From Macquaria australasica (lineage: Eukaryota; Chordata; Actinopteri; Centrarchiformes; Percichthyidae): a DNA stretch of 64,000 bases. The notes beneath the pieces were generated by a model. It was not told the DNA's origin. It saw only the letters and a program-made list of their open reading frames with translations, and did no database searches. Shown piece by piece: positions 24,113-36,380 of the stretch (position 1 is the stretch's first letter; every line of letters starts with the position of its first letter). The stretch is taken from the NCBI GenBank assembly GCA_005408345.1, contig SEMN01000453.1:363111-427110 (forward strand), written 5' to 3'. The position numbers were made by a program, and so were the translations under genes.

Positions 24113-24990
24113 TACAATAAAAATAAAATAAAAATACAAATAATATGCAAAAATAAAAGCAAAATATAGCATTAAGAGGTTAACGTTAGTGCATAAAAGA
24201 TACAGAGGCCATTGTGATAATAGTAGTAATAGTACTTGAGAATATAGGATCTACTGCTGAAAGTAGGAGACTGCAACAAACACTATTATTACTCTCTGAT
24301 CAAGAAAAGACATTATAAGTTTTGTTACACAATATAATTTTCGCTTTTTTTCGTGTAAAATAATTTAAATTTTTTTTATCTCCTCAACCTATTAAAAGCC
24401 TTCAAATCAAATTATGTGAGAAGGAAAAATCAGGATTATTTTCCTACAGGTAGACTCACAAAGTACATGTACTCTCAGATTAGGTTTTCAGAAAATAAAA
24501 GTCAAACTAGAATTACCACCCTGCTGTTGTATGCAGTGTATTTTTATATATATATTAAAGTGTATTTGGCTAAATGGAAGTTATCACTATATTGATGATA
24601 CATAGTATGATTCCAGTGAATATGCATTGTTGAACTGATTAAGGAAGGATTATCATAGATCCATTTTCTAAACAGGTACACATGTGCTTGATTTGTATGT
24701 AAAGATGGATTCTTATAGAGTGTAGCTACACAAAATGTGGTGTTATTTTTTTCTCCTGGCATTTTCTCTATGAGCTGTAGGTGAAACTCACTCACTCACA
24801 GGATCACGATTAGCTAGGCGTGCTCCAATACGTTGTTTGCAGTCACGTGATTCTGATGATGCTCGAAATTCAGAATGAGGCAGGAAGTGGAAGGCAGAAT
24901 GGACGAGATGGAGGAAAGTTATTGTAGTTATAGTAGTTATTGTTTACTCATCTGGAATCGCCCAATTCATTTTTAAATTATGGCTAAAAA
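23606..24990. other. Intergenic between inhbb and the kelch gene
   Basis: AT-rich, no coding signal. It holds a GATA microsatellite (entered separately). Confidence 0.5.
24061..24110. repeat. (TAGA)n microsatellite
   Basis: About twelve uninterrupted TAGA tetramers. Confidence 0.95.
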
Positions 24991-24994
24991 CCTA

Positions 24995-25465
24995 TTTTGA
25001 GGTCTCAATGACCTTTGACCTTTGAGTCAAAAGTGTCACCTATTCAATATCTGACCAACTATGAAATATGGTCACATTCTCCCCTACTGGTCCTGACTTA
25101 TGGTGTTGAATAATGGTCAAAAAACTGTTTTTCCAGGACATTATGATGTCTCAGTGAAGTTGACCTTTGACCTTTTGGGTAAAACATGTCATCACTTCAT
25201 TGTTTTATCCAATTAAACATCTGTGTGAAATTTTGTCATAATTACTGCATCAGTTCTTGAGTTATGGCCAAAAACGTGTTTTGTGAGGTCACAGTGACCT
25301 TGACCTTTGACAACCAAATTCTAATCAGTTCATCCTCGTGTCCAAGCAGACATTGTGCCAAATTTGGAGAAACTCCCTCGAGGAGTTCCTGAGATATCGC
25401 GTTCACAAGAACGAGACGGACAGACAACCCACGGCTATCGGCGGCGCAGAGGCATAATAAACATG
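24995..25465 (+). repeat. Repeat of TGACCTTTGACC blocks ending in GGCGCAGAGGCATAAT
   Basis: Three diverged copies of a block contain (C)TCA(A/G)TGACCTTTGACCTTT. The last copy is followed by GTGCCAAATTTGGAGAAA, GAGATATCGCGTTCACAAGA, GACGGACAGACAACCC and GGCGGCGCAGAGGCATAAT. I recognise this as an interspersed repeat found in many fish and invertebrate genomes. I cannot name its class with confidence. Confidence 0.7.
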
Positions 25466-25539
25466 AGCTACTGGGGTTAGAGTTCATTTAGAAATGACTC
25501 AGTTATTTATAACTTATTGATATTTTCCCATGGGGATTT

Positions 25540-25960
25540 TAGACACAAATTGCACATATTTAAGGCAACCTTATCCCCTTAACAAGCAGCAGTCCAGCAA
25601 ACATATTTGTCTTATTGTCAACAAATGAAAAGACCACAACCAACAATGTACTAGTCTGTCTTTCAGTACTTTCTGACTTCCCTACACTGTCTGTGGCTCT
25701 CAGTCCCAAGCCCATTGGTTCCTACTGAAGACATAAATCTTTAAAATGGGTCACAAATAGATAGTTTAATTCTTTTTAAAAGGTAAAGTAATTTCCTAAA
25801 ACAGCTGGGCACTGTAGTTTTCAGCAAACGTTACTCAAACAGGAGGAAATAGTGCATTTGTTGGGGACTATTTTCAGCTGCGGATTATATATAAATAGTA
25901 TTTCTGACGGTGTATGTGAGTAAAAACACCCCAAAAACAGTGCTTGCCAACCTTATCCTT
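25540..25960 (+). repeat. Interspersed repeat, copy 1 (related to 61,330-61,620)
   Basis: It shares TATTGTCAACAAATGAAAAG and GGCACTGTAGTTTTCAGCAA, then GTGCATTTGTTGGGGACTAT, with closely matching text in the same order and orientation at 61,346-61,570. No coding frame. Probably a nonautonomous transposon family. Confidence 0.65.
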
Positions 25961-26644
25961 TACATAAGGTGAAATAAAAGGTGTATTGAGGGAGCTCAGT
26001 AAGAATCATTTTTGAATTACATAATTGTGAATTTATCATTTTCATGAAAAAGTGAGAGCTTGAAATTAAATCACGTGTCTGTGCTCACAGTAATTATTCC
26101 AGTTCAAAGAATAGATTTCTATTCAGAGACACATCTGAAAACAATGATGATAACAATGTTGATGTAGTGGGATAGCACTTTTCACTTGTTCTTCCACAAC
26201 CCCATGTGGCACTGTGCATCACATATCCCCCTACAGTAGGCCAATAACTGAGCCCTATTCCTGCAGTTTTAGGTTAGACGGAAAGACAACAGAACGCTGA
26301 GCTCTGGCGCCATAATGTGTAATTTAGGTATATTATAGGCATTATTATCCTCCCCATGCTGGCAGTTTGTGGTAAATGAAAGCAATTGTGCAATGTGTCT
26401 TAACCACATTTGGTAGCTTGTGGGGCTGAAATATGTCGTAACCTTGTAGTACAAATTACTGTCACAGCAGTACAGTTAATATAAGGGGATATATGGTAAA
26501 GGAGCATATACTGTAGGTCTAAAGCTTGAATTGGTGATTCCGTTTTTATGTTCGTGTGTGCTGTATCTTTGTCACAGTACTACTTAGATAGTTGTTAATG
26601 ACTGTAATCATTTTATAGCTTTTATTAATTCCATTTTCCGATCA

Positions 26645-26650
26645 TTTATT
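26645..26650 (-). terminator. Poly(A) signal of the kelch gene
   Basis: AATAAA on the minus strand, about 180 nt past the stop codon at 26,831. It is the nearest canonical signal. Confidence 0.55.
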
Positions 26651-26830
26651 TGAATACTGCAAAAAGGAAATGTGTGATAAATGCAAACATTTACAACATC
26701 AAAACTTACAAATGTAACAATATTATAAAAATATTTTCTTGTTCACAGAATGTCAGTAAACTCTTTAAACATGTAAGATTTAACAAAGGTGAAATGATAA
26801 TGTTGGAAAAATATTGTCAAAGTTTGTTCC

Positions 26831-29800
26831 TCATGAGTCAGTCAGAGTCATTTGCCATATGGAGATGGGGTTGTGTCTGGTGCAAGGTCTTCCCCCCAGC
26901 ACCAGCAGCAGATCAGGCAGGTGCTGGGTTATGTCTCCATTCTCCTCGTCGAGCAGGTCCTCATCTGTGCAGCTGCACTGTTTCCTGAAAGCCTTGTTTT
27001 CAAAGGTCAAACAGTTTCCAATCCGCTGTGCATCTTTCCCCATCAAGCCCTCTTTGCTGTTGTCCAGTTCTGATGATTGTGTGAGTGTTCGGCTGCCGTA
27101 GCACCTTTTCGGGCTGAATGTCTCCAGCTCTATAGCTCCCTCTGATCCTAGAAAAGTGAGTGGGGCAGGGAAGCACTTGTTCTTGAAGGGTCTTAGTTTC
27201 CCATCCAGCAACCTGGGTTGGAGTCCAGAGCTGGAGCAGGGGCTGCTGGTGTGGAACGTGTAGCTGGGACCCAGCCCAGTGCAGCAGTGGTGAATCTTGT
27301 CTGGGGGGTTCGAGCCTGGGAGTGCGGCGACCTGCCCCCAGGTCTGAGTGGTGAAGTTATACCTCCACAGGCAGTTCTTTGGAGAGTTCTGGCTCTCACC
27401 CCCTCCGAAAAGAAGCATGCTGTCCTTGTAGGCCACAGCTGAGTGTCCCATGAGTCTGGAGGGACCGGACCTGAAGAAAACAACCACAGGTGGTGTTAGC
27501 AGGAAGGAACACACAAAACAATGCCTTTTGTCTGTGCTGGCCTTTTCTCTTTTTATGTATTTAACATCCAGCTGTGACAGTGACTGGGTGGAAATCCTCA
27601 AATCCTACTGAACACATACAACAAATACTATAGTTGAAGAAAGAACTGAAAAAGCAGGCTAAAGGCCTTTACACACCGGGGACGTAACGAATAAATGACA
27701 CGAAAATGCGAAATACTCACCTGCGAAAATTTACTCCACTGCATCCAAAAGTAAACAACATAATCTACTCACTATCCTGCATCAGGCGATGCTGCACCAC
27801 ACGTTGTCCTTGAGTTCATTGTCTATAATTTTTGTGTCCTTTGTCAAAAAAATCGATCTTGTTCCGAAAAACAAATGTCGCTTTTTTTGCCACATAATAT
27901 ACACTTTCTTTGTGAAAGTACTCATGACAAAAACAGTTAAAAAAACTATATTGACTTGTGAATTAATTGCACGAAAAAAACACCTCCAGTTTGTAAAGGC
28001 CTTAATTCTGCTCAGATTAGTAACATAGAAATGATGATGCTTCTCCAGATGTACAGTATGTCCTCATCTGCTCTGGACATGTTATCATTTGGAAAACAGC
28101 TACAGCTCCGAAGGCAGAAACACCTGCAGAAAGCAACAGAAGGGGAGAGAGAGAGAGAGAGAAAGCACACAACTACAGGAAGAAGTTGAATTAATAACAA
28201 GTACTGATGGGATATGAGGGTGTAGAGATGGAGAGGAAGAGAAGGAGAGAGGAGAGATGAGCTCAGTGCATCATAGGAAGTCCCCCGGCAGTCTAGGCCT
28301 ATATCAGCATAACTAAGGGGTGGCTCAGGGCTCACCTGAGTCAGTCCTACTATAAGCTTTATCAAAGAGGAAAGTCTTAAGCCTACTCTTAAATGTGAGG
28401 AGGTTGTCCGCCTCCCGTACACAAACTGGGATCTGGTTCCACAGGAGAGGAGCTTGATAGCTGAAGGCTCTGGCTCCCATTCTACTTTTAGAGACTTTAG
28501 GAACCACAAGGAACCCTGCATTCTGGGAGCGCAGTGCTCTAGTGGGGTAATAGGGTACTATGAGCTCTTTAAGATATGATGGTGCCTGACCATTTAGGGC
28601 TTTCAAGGTGAGGAGAAGGATTTTAAATTCTATTCTGGATTTTACAGGGAGCCAGTGTAGAGAAGCTAATATTGGAGAAATATGTTCTCTTTTTCTGGTT
28701 CTTGTCAGTAAACGTGCCTCAGCATTCTGAATCAGCTGGAGAGTCTTAAGGGATTTATTGGGGCAGCCTGATAATAGAGAGTTGCAGTAGTCCAGCCTAG
28801 ACGTAACAAATGCATGGACTAGTTTTTCTGCATCTTTTTGAGATAGGATGTGCCTGATTTTTGCAATGTTACGTAAATGAAAAAGGCAGTTCTTGAAGTT
28901 TGTTTTATGTGGGAGTTAAAGGACATATCCTGATCAAAGATAACTCCAAGATTCCTTACGGTGTCGCTGGAGGCCAGGGCAATGCCATCTAGAGAAACTA
29001 TATCTTTAGATAATGTGTTTCGAAGGTGGTTCGAATGGTTTCATCTGGCTTGATCGATAAATATAACTGGTTATCATCTGCATAACAATGAAAATTTATG
29101 GAGTGCTTCCTAATAATATTGCCTAAAGGAAGCATATATAAGGTGAATAGAATTGGTCCAAGCACAGAACCTTGTGGAACTCCGTGACTAACTTTGGCGT
29201 GCATAGAGGATTCATCGTTAACATGTACAAACTGATATCGATCTGATAAATATGATTTAAACCAGCTTAGTGCGGTGCCTTTAATGCCAATTAAATGTTC
29301 TAGTCTCTGTAATAGAATGTGATGGTCAATGGTATTGAATGCGGCACTAAGATCTAATAAGACAAGTACAGAGACAAGTCCTTTGTCGGATGCAATTAGA
29401 AGGTCATTTGTAACTTTCACCAGTGCTGTCTCTGTGCTATGATGCACTCTAAATCCTGACTGAAAATCCTCAAATCCTTAGTGAAGAGTAAGATGATTAC
29501 CCAAACGGTCCATCAGAGTTTGCACAACACTGTGCAGCCTGACACAGTCTCTTCATGTCACCCTGTGTTAGCACGGCACAGTCACTTGAAAACTGATCCC
29601 TGTTCAGCAGGCATCCGAGTCTTATCCTAACAGAATCAAGTTATTTGCCACCAGTTAGATGTTGGCATGGCCTGATCAAGCTCTTCCATAAACTGCTTGT
29701 GAAGTTTGCTGGCACGAACAGCTGATTCTGACCTGGATGCAACTTTCATGTACTTATGGCTGTGCTATATCATTCATGATAATACCAGTGTAAATCTTAA

Positions 29801-32800
29801 TGTGATAAACATTTGTCTACAGTGTTTGTTTACAGTAATGTGATGTGTTGTGACATATTTGAGTTGTGACTGTAAAGCAGCAACACCCGGCTGAAAGCGA
29901 ATGTAACATTGCTGTTGGCTCCACTGAGTCAGTTTCTAAAACAGAACAACTTCAGTCGCGTGGAACTAGTGACTTTATGACTGATTGATCATGACATTGT
30001 ATGTTCCCATTGTAGGAATTCATCAGAGCAGCGTGTCGCAACATTGCAAAAAAAAAACAACTTTTGGAGTTTTTACAAGTTGTTGTGTCTCGGCGGCTTT
30101 GTTAAGTTTATTTCATGTCAGATCCTAGTTTGAGTTTTATGTTTAAAGTTGAAGTCACTCATGTCTAGTCTCGTCCTGCACTTCCTGTTTTATTTTGTAC
30201 TCATCTTTCCCTCTCGTTTCAGACCCTGACTTCCTCCCTTTGTGTGATTTTCCCGCCGTTGTGATTGTCTACCCCGCCCCTGATTGTGTTCACCTGTTCT
30301 CCTCTACCTCATGTATAAATAGTCCGTGTCTCCCCTTGTCCTGTGCCAGTTCGTCTTGTTTTCGTCTGTAAAAGGATTTGAGCCAAGCGTACCAGCGACT
30401 CCCCCTTGCTTCAGGTTGAGTCATAGTTTATGTTCCGTTTTGATCCTCCTAGTGAGAGTTTTGTTTTGTACTTTGTATTGCCTCCTTGAGAGAGTTTTTG
30501 TTTTGCACTTTGTTTATCCTCCTCGTGAGCGTTTTTTGTTTATTGAAACCTCAGTAAAAGATTTTGGAAACTCCTGACCCTGTCTAATGAGCCGTGCATT
30601 TGAGTCCTCCAGTTCTGTGTCAAAGTTCGTGACACAAGTTGGGTAGAGTCTACTCTCAAACAATCCAGTAAGTAAATATGACAAAATTGCTGCTTTTCTT
30701 GAGATTTGATGTGTCAACTCATCAGCACGCGTCGACTAGGGCTGAACAATATGTAACAAAAAAATTATATTGCAATTATTTTGACAGGTATTGACATATT
30801 TCGATATGAGTCAAGATTTTAGTGGGAATTGTACGTTTTGCAATTCATTTAAACTTTTTTTTTTTTTTTTTGCTGGGGTCTGTACCAAACCAGCATGTTC
30901 CCTTACGTCTGGAGAATATGATTTGTAGGCCGGGGCATCTCTGTAGCACCACAATGCTTCATTTATAAAAAGGTATGCTGGGACACATTTTACCTGTATC
31001 TATCTAACACTGCAGCTCCTGCTATTTGGATATTGCACTTGGCCATATTACGATTTCGATAATATTTAGATTAACTGTTCAGCCCTAGTGTTGACCCACA
31101 ATGACATGCGTCAAGACGCTGCAGTATACAGGCTTACATAGAAAATAAAGGTTGCAGGTGTTTTGATGCTATCACACCCTACCAATATGTGTCGCCATTA
31201 ACACTGCACCTTAGTGCTCTGCATCACAGATTGGAAATAACTTTAAACTCATGTCAGGATAGTTAACCATCGAGATCGAAAGGACTCAAAGGTTTAAATG
31301 TGTTGGATAAGATGAGCATGGTGGTCTGTCTGTCCTCTTTAAACATTAATATTCTCATATTGAAGGAGTACTTTTCAAAACTCCTGACGATAGAGCAGGG
31401 TGTGGTGTTCCCACTATACTTGACACAGAAGTTCTCGAGGAACCCTCATCTAGCCAGCATTAGAGAAACAGCCTTTTAGGATTCTTTTGCAATTTCAATC
31501 CTGTATCCAGCTGTGGACTCAAGGCAACATTCTAAAGGACAAACTGACAGATGAAATCACTACTCACTTGTTCTTGAGGGAACACCACATGTGGCTGGTG
31601 GAATTCCACCTCCAGAAGTCTCTCTGCTCCCGCAAGCCTTTCAAGCCCCCGAACAGGTACATGCAGCTCTGGTAGGCCATGGCTGAGTGACTGTGCCTGG
31701 GGCCTGGGCCTAATGAGCCCTGCTGGGAGCCATTCAGCAGGGACCAAGCCATGGTATCTGTCATGCATATAAACACACGCAAGGATCTACAGTGAATGCA
31801 CATGCTGGAGCTGTGGGGTGTTCCCCGCACACACGCACGTCGTTGACAATTCCAAAAAGGCTCTTCCACTTGATGATGCACAACCTCCACTCCACTAATA
31901 AAGTCTGTCTATCTATTATGTGTACAATACAGAGTATGCATCTGACCCTGCTGTGTGTCAAAGGCAAATACAAAAAAATAGATGCACATAAGAACAATGT
32001 ACTGTGTGCATCCATGAGTAGCTATAACAAGAATAAGCACACTTTTTAAACATGGGGAAAAAGCAATTTTAAACTAACCAAAATCCAAACTCCAAAAGTC
32101 CTGCGAGGATCCTTTCATGTCTACAAAACCTCCATACATCAGCATGGCAGAGCCAACCACCACAGCACTGTGTCCTTTTCTGTTGCTCGGCATTTGGGTC
32201 TACACACATAAACAAATACATACACACAAACATCTTGAAGAGTTATGAAAGTAAATCGGTCTCACCAGATTTAAAAATTTTAAAGCCAGTGAATTTCTAG
32301 CACTGCAATGAAATTATGTATCTGAATGTTTTGCATGTTCACAAATGCAGAATCAAAAATTCAAATAAAAAAATATTCAAATAATATATATTCAAGATGC
32401 TCAAATTCAATTCCTGTCATTTCAAGCATCAGCATCACATGACCAATGGAGCATAACTTGATTGGCTGGATGTTGGATGTCCTTATTATCCTTGGTATCC
32501 CGGATATTTTATCTGAATTTTGTAACTCGTATTTTTGGATCTGAATTGGCTTATTGAATTTGAGCAACTTGATTATATATTATTTGATTTGTCTAAAACT
32601 TGAATTTTTGATTCTGAATTTATGAACATTGAAAAATAAAAGTGACTGATACATAATTTCAATGCAAAAGAATTCAGTGCTAGAAATTAAAAAAATTTTA
32701 AACTCTGCTGCGACAGATTTACTTCTGTACAGGCTAGTTACTTTGTTTATTCAGTCTGTTAATGTTTCTGTATTTGTCTTGTTTAGGTTCCATGGAGCCT

Positions 32801-34644
32801 ACAGAATTCCAGATGTGATCATCTGATCTGAATCCGCCTTGATTCGGGGGCTGTCAGGGTGCACACCTGAACAAAACCTGCTGTGTCCAAGAAGTTTCTG
32901 ACTTGCATGTTTTTAAAGAAATTCACTTGAATTGCCTCCAAACTTGTATTCCTTTTCAGAGACTCTGGGTTTTTTTCTCAGAGCTCAAGTTTCTCTTTGT
33001 GTTTATAAATGTAGCATGTAACACTTCAGATAAATCTGTGAAAATCTCTTTTAATCCAATACATTTGCCCTCCAGTGATCATACCTTTGTAAAAATATAT
33101 GTTAGTTATTTCTAAGTCATTCATTGGGCATTTAAAGTTCTTGTGAAGAAAAACATTAAAGCATTAATCGATGAAATTAATGTTTCTTGATTTTTGTTTA
33201 ATACTGTCATATCTTTCTGATGATGATGATGACTTTTGAGTTTTAGCCTGGGTAGCTATCACTGCTGATGCTAACAAGGCAGTTGTTCTGCTATTGATTC
33301 CAAAAAAACTGCTGCTGGAACGTAAAACTGGGTCATTTTCAAGAAAGACCTACTGTACCTGATAGCAAGCGTGTTGTTTTCTTTCACCTAACTTCAGTAC
33401 AGTACATTCACTAATGTGGCGTTACATCTTATGACTACAAGTTCAAAACGTAATTGTCTACATGAAAATGTTCTGTATTATCAATTTAAAACAGGATGTA
33501 ATCCTTTATTAATTGCCGTCAGTAAGAACACTGACAGAGAGGAGACCAGAGGGGTTTCATATTATCAGTTAGTGCATCAAATCATTCTGCTTTGAAAGGT
33601 GCTGTGTACCTGTGGGGAGCTCATCTTTCCCTGGCAGTGCACCCACTTCTGCTTTGCTGAAACACACACAACAATGGAAAATGAAAATGAAGGAGAGCTT
33701 AGATAATGAGCTTGAGATAAATGTATTAAATAACGCTGGTGAGTGAGTTAACGTCATACAGACGGCTGATAGAGATGTGTGGACAGGTCGCTTCAGCATA
33801 ATCAATTTCTCTCAGCCTTACCCCATAGATGGAAAAAAGGAATGTGCTAAGTCGTCAAAGAAACCAAGGGTTTGCATGCCTTATGTTTAAAATTTAAAAC
33901 AATAAAGGTCGAAAAGGCCACACAAAATCCAGAAAAATGGGAAAATTTTTTTGACATACCTCTGCCCTTGGTGTCAATATATGAAACTATAGACTCCCAT
34001 CAATTTAAATTGCTGTGCAGAATTTCAGCCACAAAACAATTTGCTACATAAACATGGTCTTGAACGGTCTCCTATGTGCAGATTTTGTAACAATGACAAT
34101 GAATCAGTGCCCTCCAGTAGCACTGTTCTGGACCACAGATCAAATATGGCTAAAAGCTTGGAGTATAAAAGCTGAATGCAGATAGAGCTGCAACGATTAG
34201 TCGATTAATTAAGAAAATTACTATTGTGAAAATTACAAACTATTGTGATAATTGATTAATAGTTTCAGTCATTTTTCAAGCATTTATGTCTTAAATGTGA
34301 GGATTTGATGTTTTATTTTTGTCATTTCTGACAGTAAATGAAGAGTCTTTGGGTTTTGGACTGTTGGTCGGACAAAAGCAACTTGAAGACGTCACTTTGG
34401 GCTGTGGGAAATTGTGATGAGCATTTTTCAATTTTATAACCATTTTATAGACTAAACGATTAACTGTGAAAATAATTTGCAGATTATTTGATAATAAAAA
34501 TAATCGTTAGCTGCAGCCATACATGTAGACTGTACCTTAAATGTGGTGAATAGGATCATCCTCCTTGGAAAAATCTTTTTAACACAAACATGGAGAATAA
34601 CCTAAAAATGGAACGATTTTAACCTGTTATTAAACATTGTACAG

Positions 34645-34702
<58 letters not shown>

Positions 34703-35763
34703 ATTAACCGTGGATATTTACAGTGGATATTAACTGCACACACCAATGTCAAGTACAAGACATATGCCGACAGATAAGAAAACAAGAAGCTAGGGAATGA
34801 GACAGAACTAAAGCCATGTTGTACCAGGTAGAGACACAGGAACCAACAAGTTGTGGTATTTTTAGAGCAGGTAGCATGTCCTGTTAGTATGTAACAGCTC
34901 CAGGACATTTTAGCTAATAAATATTCGAAACTCTTCCTTAGCACAGCTTTTATTTTTTATAGTCATGCATGAAAGCTGTCAGAGGTTTCACACACAGCTG
35001 GACTATGGTACTGAATATTTTCCACAGGGGCTGGGAGGCACGAATCGACATGCACCAACACGTGTTTTCTGTCAAACCTGAGCATTTGCTGATAATAGCC
35101 TAAACAATGGCTGCCAATATTAGTTGTATCATGCATATACCTCCACAGTGAAACTCACCAATGTCAAATACCCAGAGGGAACGTCTCCACTTGGTGTACG
35201 CAGAATCCAGCATGCCTCCAAACACATACAGGAAGCCCTGAAAAAGGTCAAAGCTGTTAAACATATTCTTGACACACTGACAGATAGGAGCAGCAGAAGA
35301 TAAATCATGTTTTTATGCCATTTAAAGTAGAAAATAAGATGAGTTTGTACCTCATGAGCCACCATAGAATGTTCCTCTAGTTCTTCTGGTGCAGCTTCAC
35401 CAGTGCAGTTCAGCTCTGTCCACTCGTTACACACTATGATATTGCACACAATCATATTTTTTTTCTTTCAAACCACAACATGCTGCTTTATGAAACATTG
35501 CTCACCTTTTTCTTTTCTTTTCTGCCTTTTAGGAGAGCATATCATACAGGGCAGTTTTCTCTCTATATATAATAGTTGTATATCTAGCCCTTACCTACAC
35601 TGTAGCACCAGAAGTCCCTCAAACAGCTGCTGTCTCTTCCTCCCAGGATATAGACTTTTCCATCGTAGCTGCAGCAGGCGTGCTTGTAGCGGTCGCACGG
35701 GGACCGACTGCTCTGAGGGAGCAGAGTCCACAGGCAGGGGCTACTTTGACTCATCACTGGCAT
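26831..35763 (-). CDS. Kelch-repeat beta-propeller protein (unnamed)
   Basis: Seven coding exons: 35,595-35,763; 35,351-35,433; 35,159-35,237; 33,610-33,656; 32,079-32,199; 31,568-31,757; 26,831-27,470. They total 1,329 nt (442 aa), all with GT/AG borders and matching phase. The start chosen is MPVMSQSS; an acceptor-like TTTTAG sits 24 nt upstream. At least five kelch blades are visible by their double-Gly turn and following Trp: VYILGGRD..FWCY, FLYVFGGML..LWVFD, AMLMYGGFV..FWSLD, CMYLFGGLK..FWRW and SMLLFGGGE..LWRYN. A sixth, partial one (LLLVLGGRP..ISIWQM) is at the C terminus after an insert of ~110 residues rich in Ser, Lys and Cys. Such propellers act as protein-binding scaffolds. No BTB, F-box, BACK domain or membrane segment is seen, so this is not a KLHL-type adaptor. 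Similarity is to kelch-only proteins (KLHDC or LZTR1-like class); I cannot assign an orthologue. Confidence 0.88.
28105..29490 (-). mobile_element. L2/CR1-type LINE fragment (reverse transcriptase)
   Basis: Inserted in the last intron of the kelch gene, same strand. The 5' part encodes HHSTETALVKVTNDLL, DLSAAFNTIDHHILLQRL, HGVPQGSVLGPILF and CYADDNQLYL, the RT domain with its catalytic YADD. The 3' part encodes the LINE C-terminal tail (NGQAPSYLKELIVPY, AFSYQAPLLWNQIPV). The two parts are separated by frame breaks around 28,890-29,000, and the 5' third of the element is absent. It is a dead copy. Family naming (L2-like) rests on motif memory. Confidence 0.85.
30060..30645 (+). repeat. Interspersed repeat, possibly an LTR or LINE tail
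   Basis: It contains GTATAAATAGTCCGTGTC (TATA-like), three diverged copies of a block like CCTCCT(C/A)GTGAG(C/A)GTTTT..TTTTG, an AGTAAAAGATTTTGG polyadenylation-like stretch, then GCATTTGAGTCCTCC and GTTCGTGACAC. A promoter-plus-poly(A) arrangement of this kind suggests a solo LTR. I could not fix the ends or a target duplication. Confidence 0.5.
30737..31087. mobile_element. hAT-like foldback element
   Basis: The ends TAGGGCTGAACAAT (left) and ATTAACTGTTCAGCCCTA (right) are inverted repeats. The flanking 8-mers GCGTCGAC and GTGTTGAC match at 6 of 8 positions, compatible with an old 8-bp target duplication. The middle is AT-rich and noncoding. It lies between LINE relics in a kelch-gene intron. 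Confidence 0.65.
32250..32724. mobile_element. Long-inverted-repeat MITE in kelch intron
   Basis: The left arm starts AGTAAATCGGTCTCACCAGA and includes TTTCTAGCACTGCAATGAAA. The right arm, reverse-complemented, reads AGTAAATCTGTCGCAGCAGA and also TTTCTAGCACTGAATTC and CATTGAAATTATGTAT. Homologous arms span at least 80 bases. The interior is built of (A/T)-rich TTGAATTT words. No protein. Confidence 0.65.
34184..34517. mobile_element. Foldback element, AGAGCTGCAACGATTA family
   Basis: Left end AGAGCTGCAACGATTAGTCG. The right end reverse-complemented reads GGCTGCAGCTAACGATTA. Inside are AATTACTATTGTG and a GTCTTTGGGTTTTGGACTGT block shared with 37,565-37,812. This family has four members in the window. 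Confidence 0.65.
34649..34697. repeat. (TA)n microsatellite
   Basis: About 24 TA dinucleotides in the large kelch intron between coding exons. Confidence 0.95.
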
Positions 35764-35939
35764 CGTCTGCTCTCACTGGACCATTTTCTAAAAGAAGCAA
35801 CATCAAAGTGTTGAGAAAAACTTTTAAATACTCACAGCTTTAATTTCTCATTTTCTTGGCATTTTAAAGTATGAATAAACTTAATTGCTAGCAAGTAGGT
35901 CTTACTTTTTGACTTCCATCATGCAGTGGTGTGAGTCTT

Positions 35940-36380
35940 AAAAGGAGTTTAGGGCTGTCACTTTTGATTTGAAAACCAATTTTCATTTGAACGTGGGAAA
36001 AAATTAGCGAGTTTGATACAATGACTACAGAGCTGTTGAGGCATTTTGTAAGCAACCAAGATGGCTGCCGCTGATGTGGAATGTTCTGAATCTGCTATCG
36101 CGTCAGTATTAAACAAACTGGACGATATATTTTCTCTAAAAGAAGAACAAACAACTGCACTTAAAGCTTTTGTTGATAAGAAAGATGTGTTTGCTGCACT
36201 TCTAACAGGATTCGCTCAGCGCTATGTCACATGTTTCGTTGCTCTGATTGGTTGTAGGCCTATTCAATTCCGTCCAGAGGCATTTTGGTCTGCGCCTGTT
36301 GATAACACCCCTTGCGAAATAGTCTGGTGATGCCAGACTAGTATTGACCTGTTTGAATTCAAAATGCACACTCTCCAAGT
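35940..36380 (+). mobile_element. Repeat carrying a truncated RecQ-helicase-like frame
   Basis: The frame at 36,061-36,330 begins MAAADVECSESAIASVLNKL and continues FSLKEEQTTALKAFVDKKDV then LLTGF. This looks like the start of a RecQ-type helicase domain (KxxQ motif 0 followed by a Walker A approach). The text then leaves the helicase just before the expected GKS/T and runs into QRYVTCF and WSAPVDNTPCEIVW. The catalytic part is missing, so no active enzyme is made. It resembles nonautonomous repeats in fish that keep this 5' piece. The outer ends are not resolved. Confidence 0.55.
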
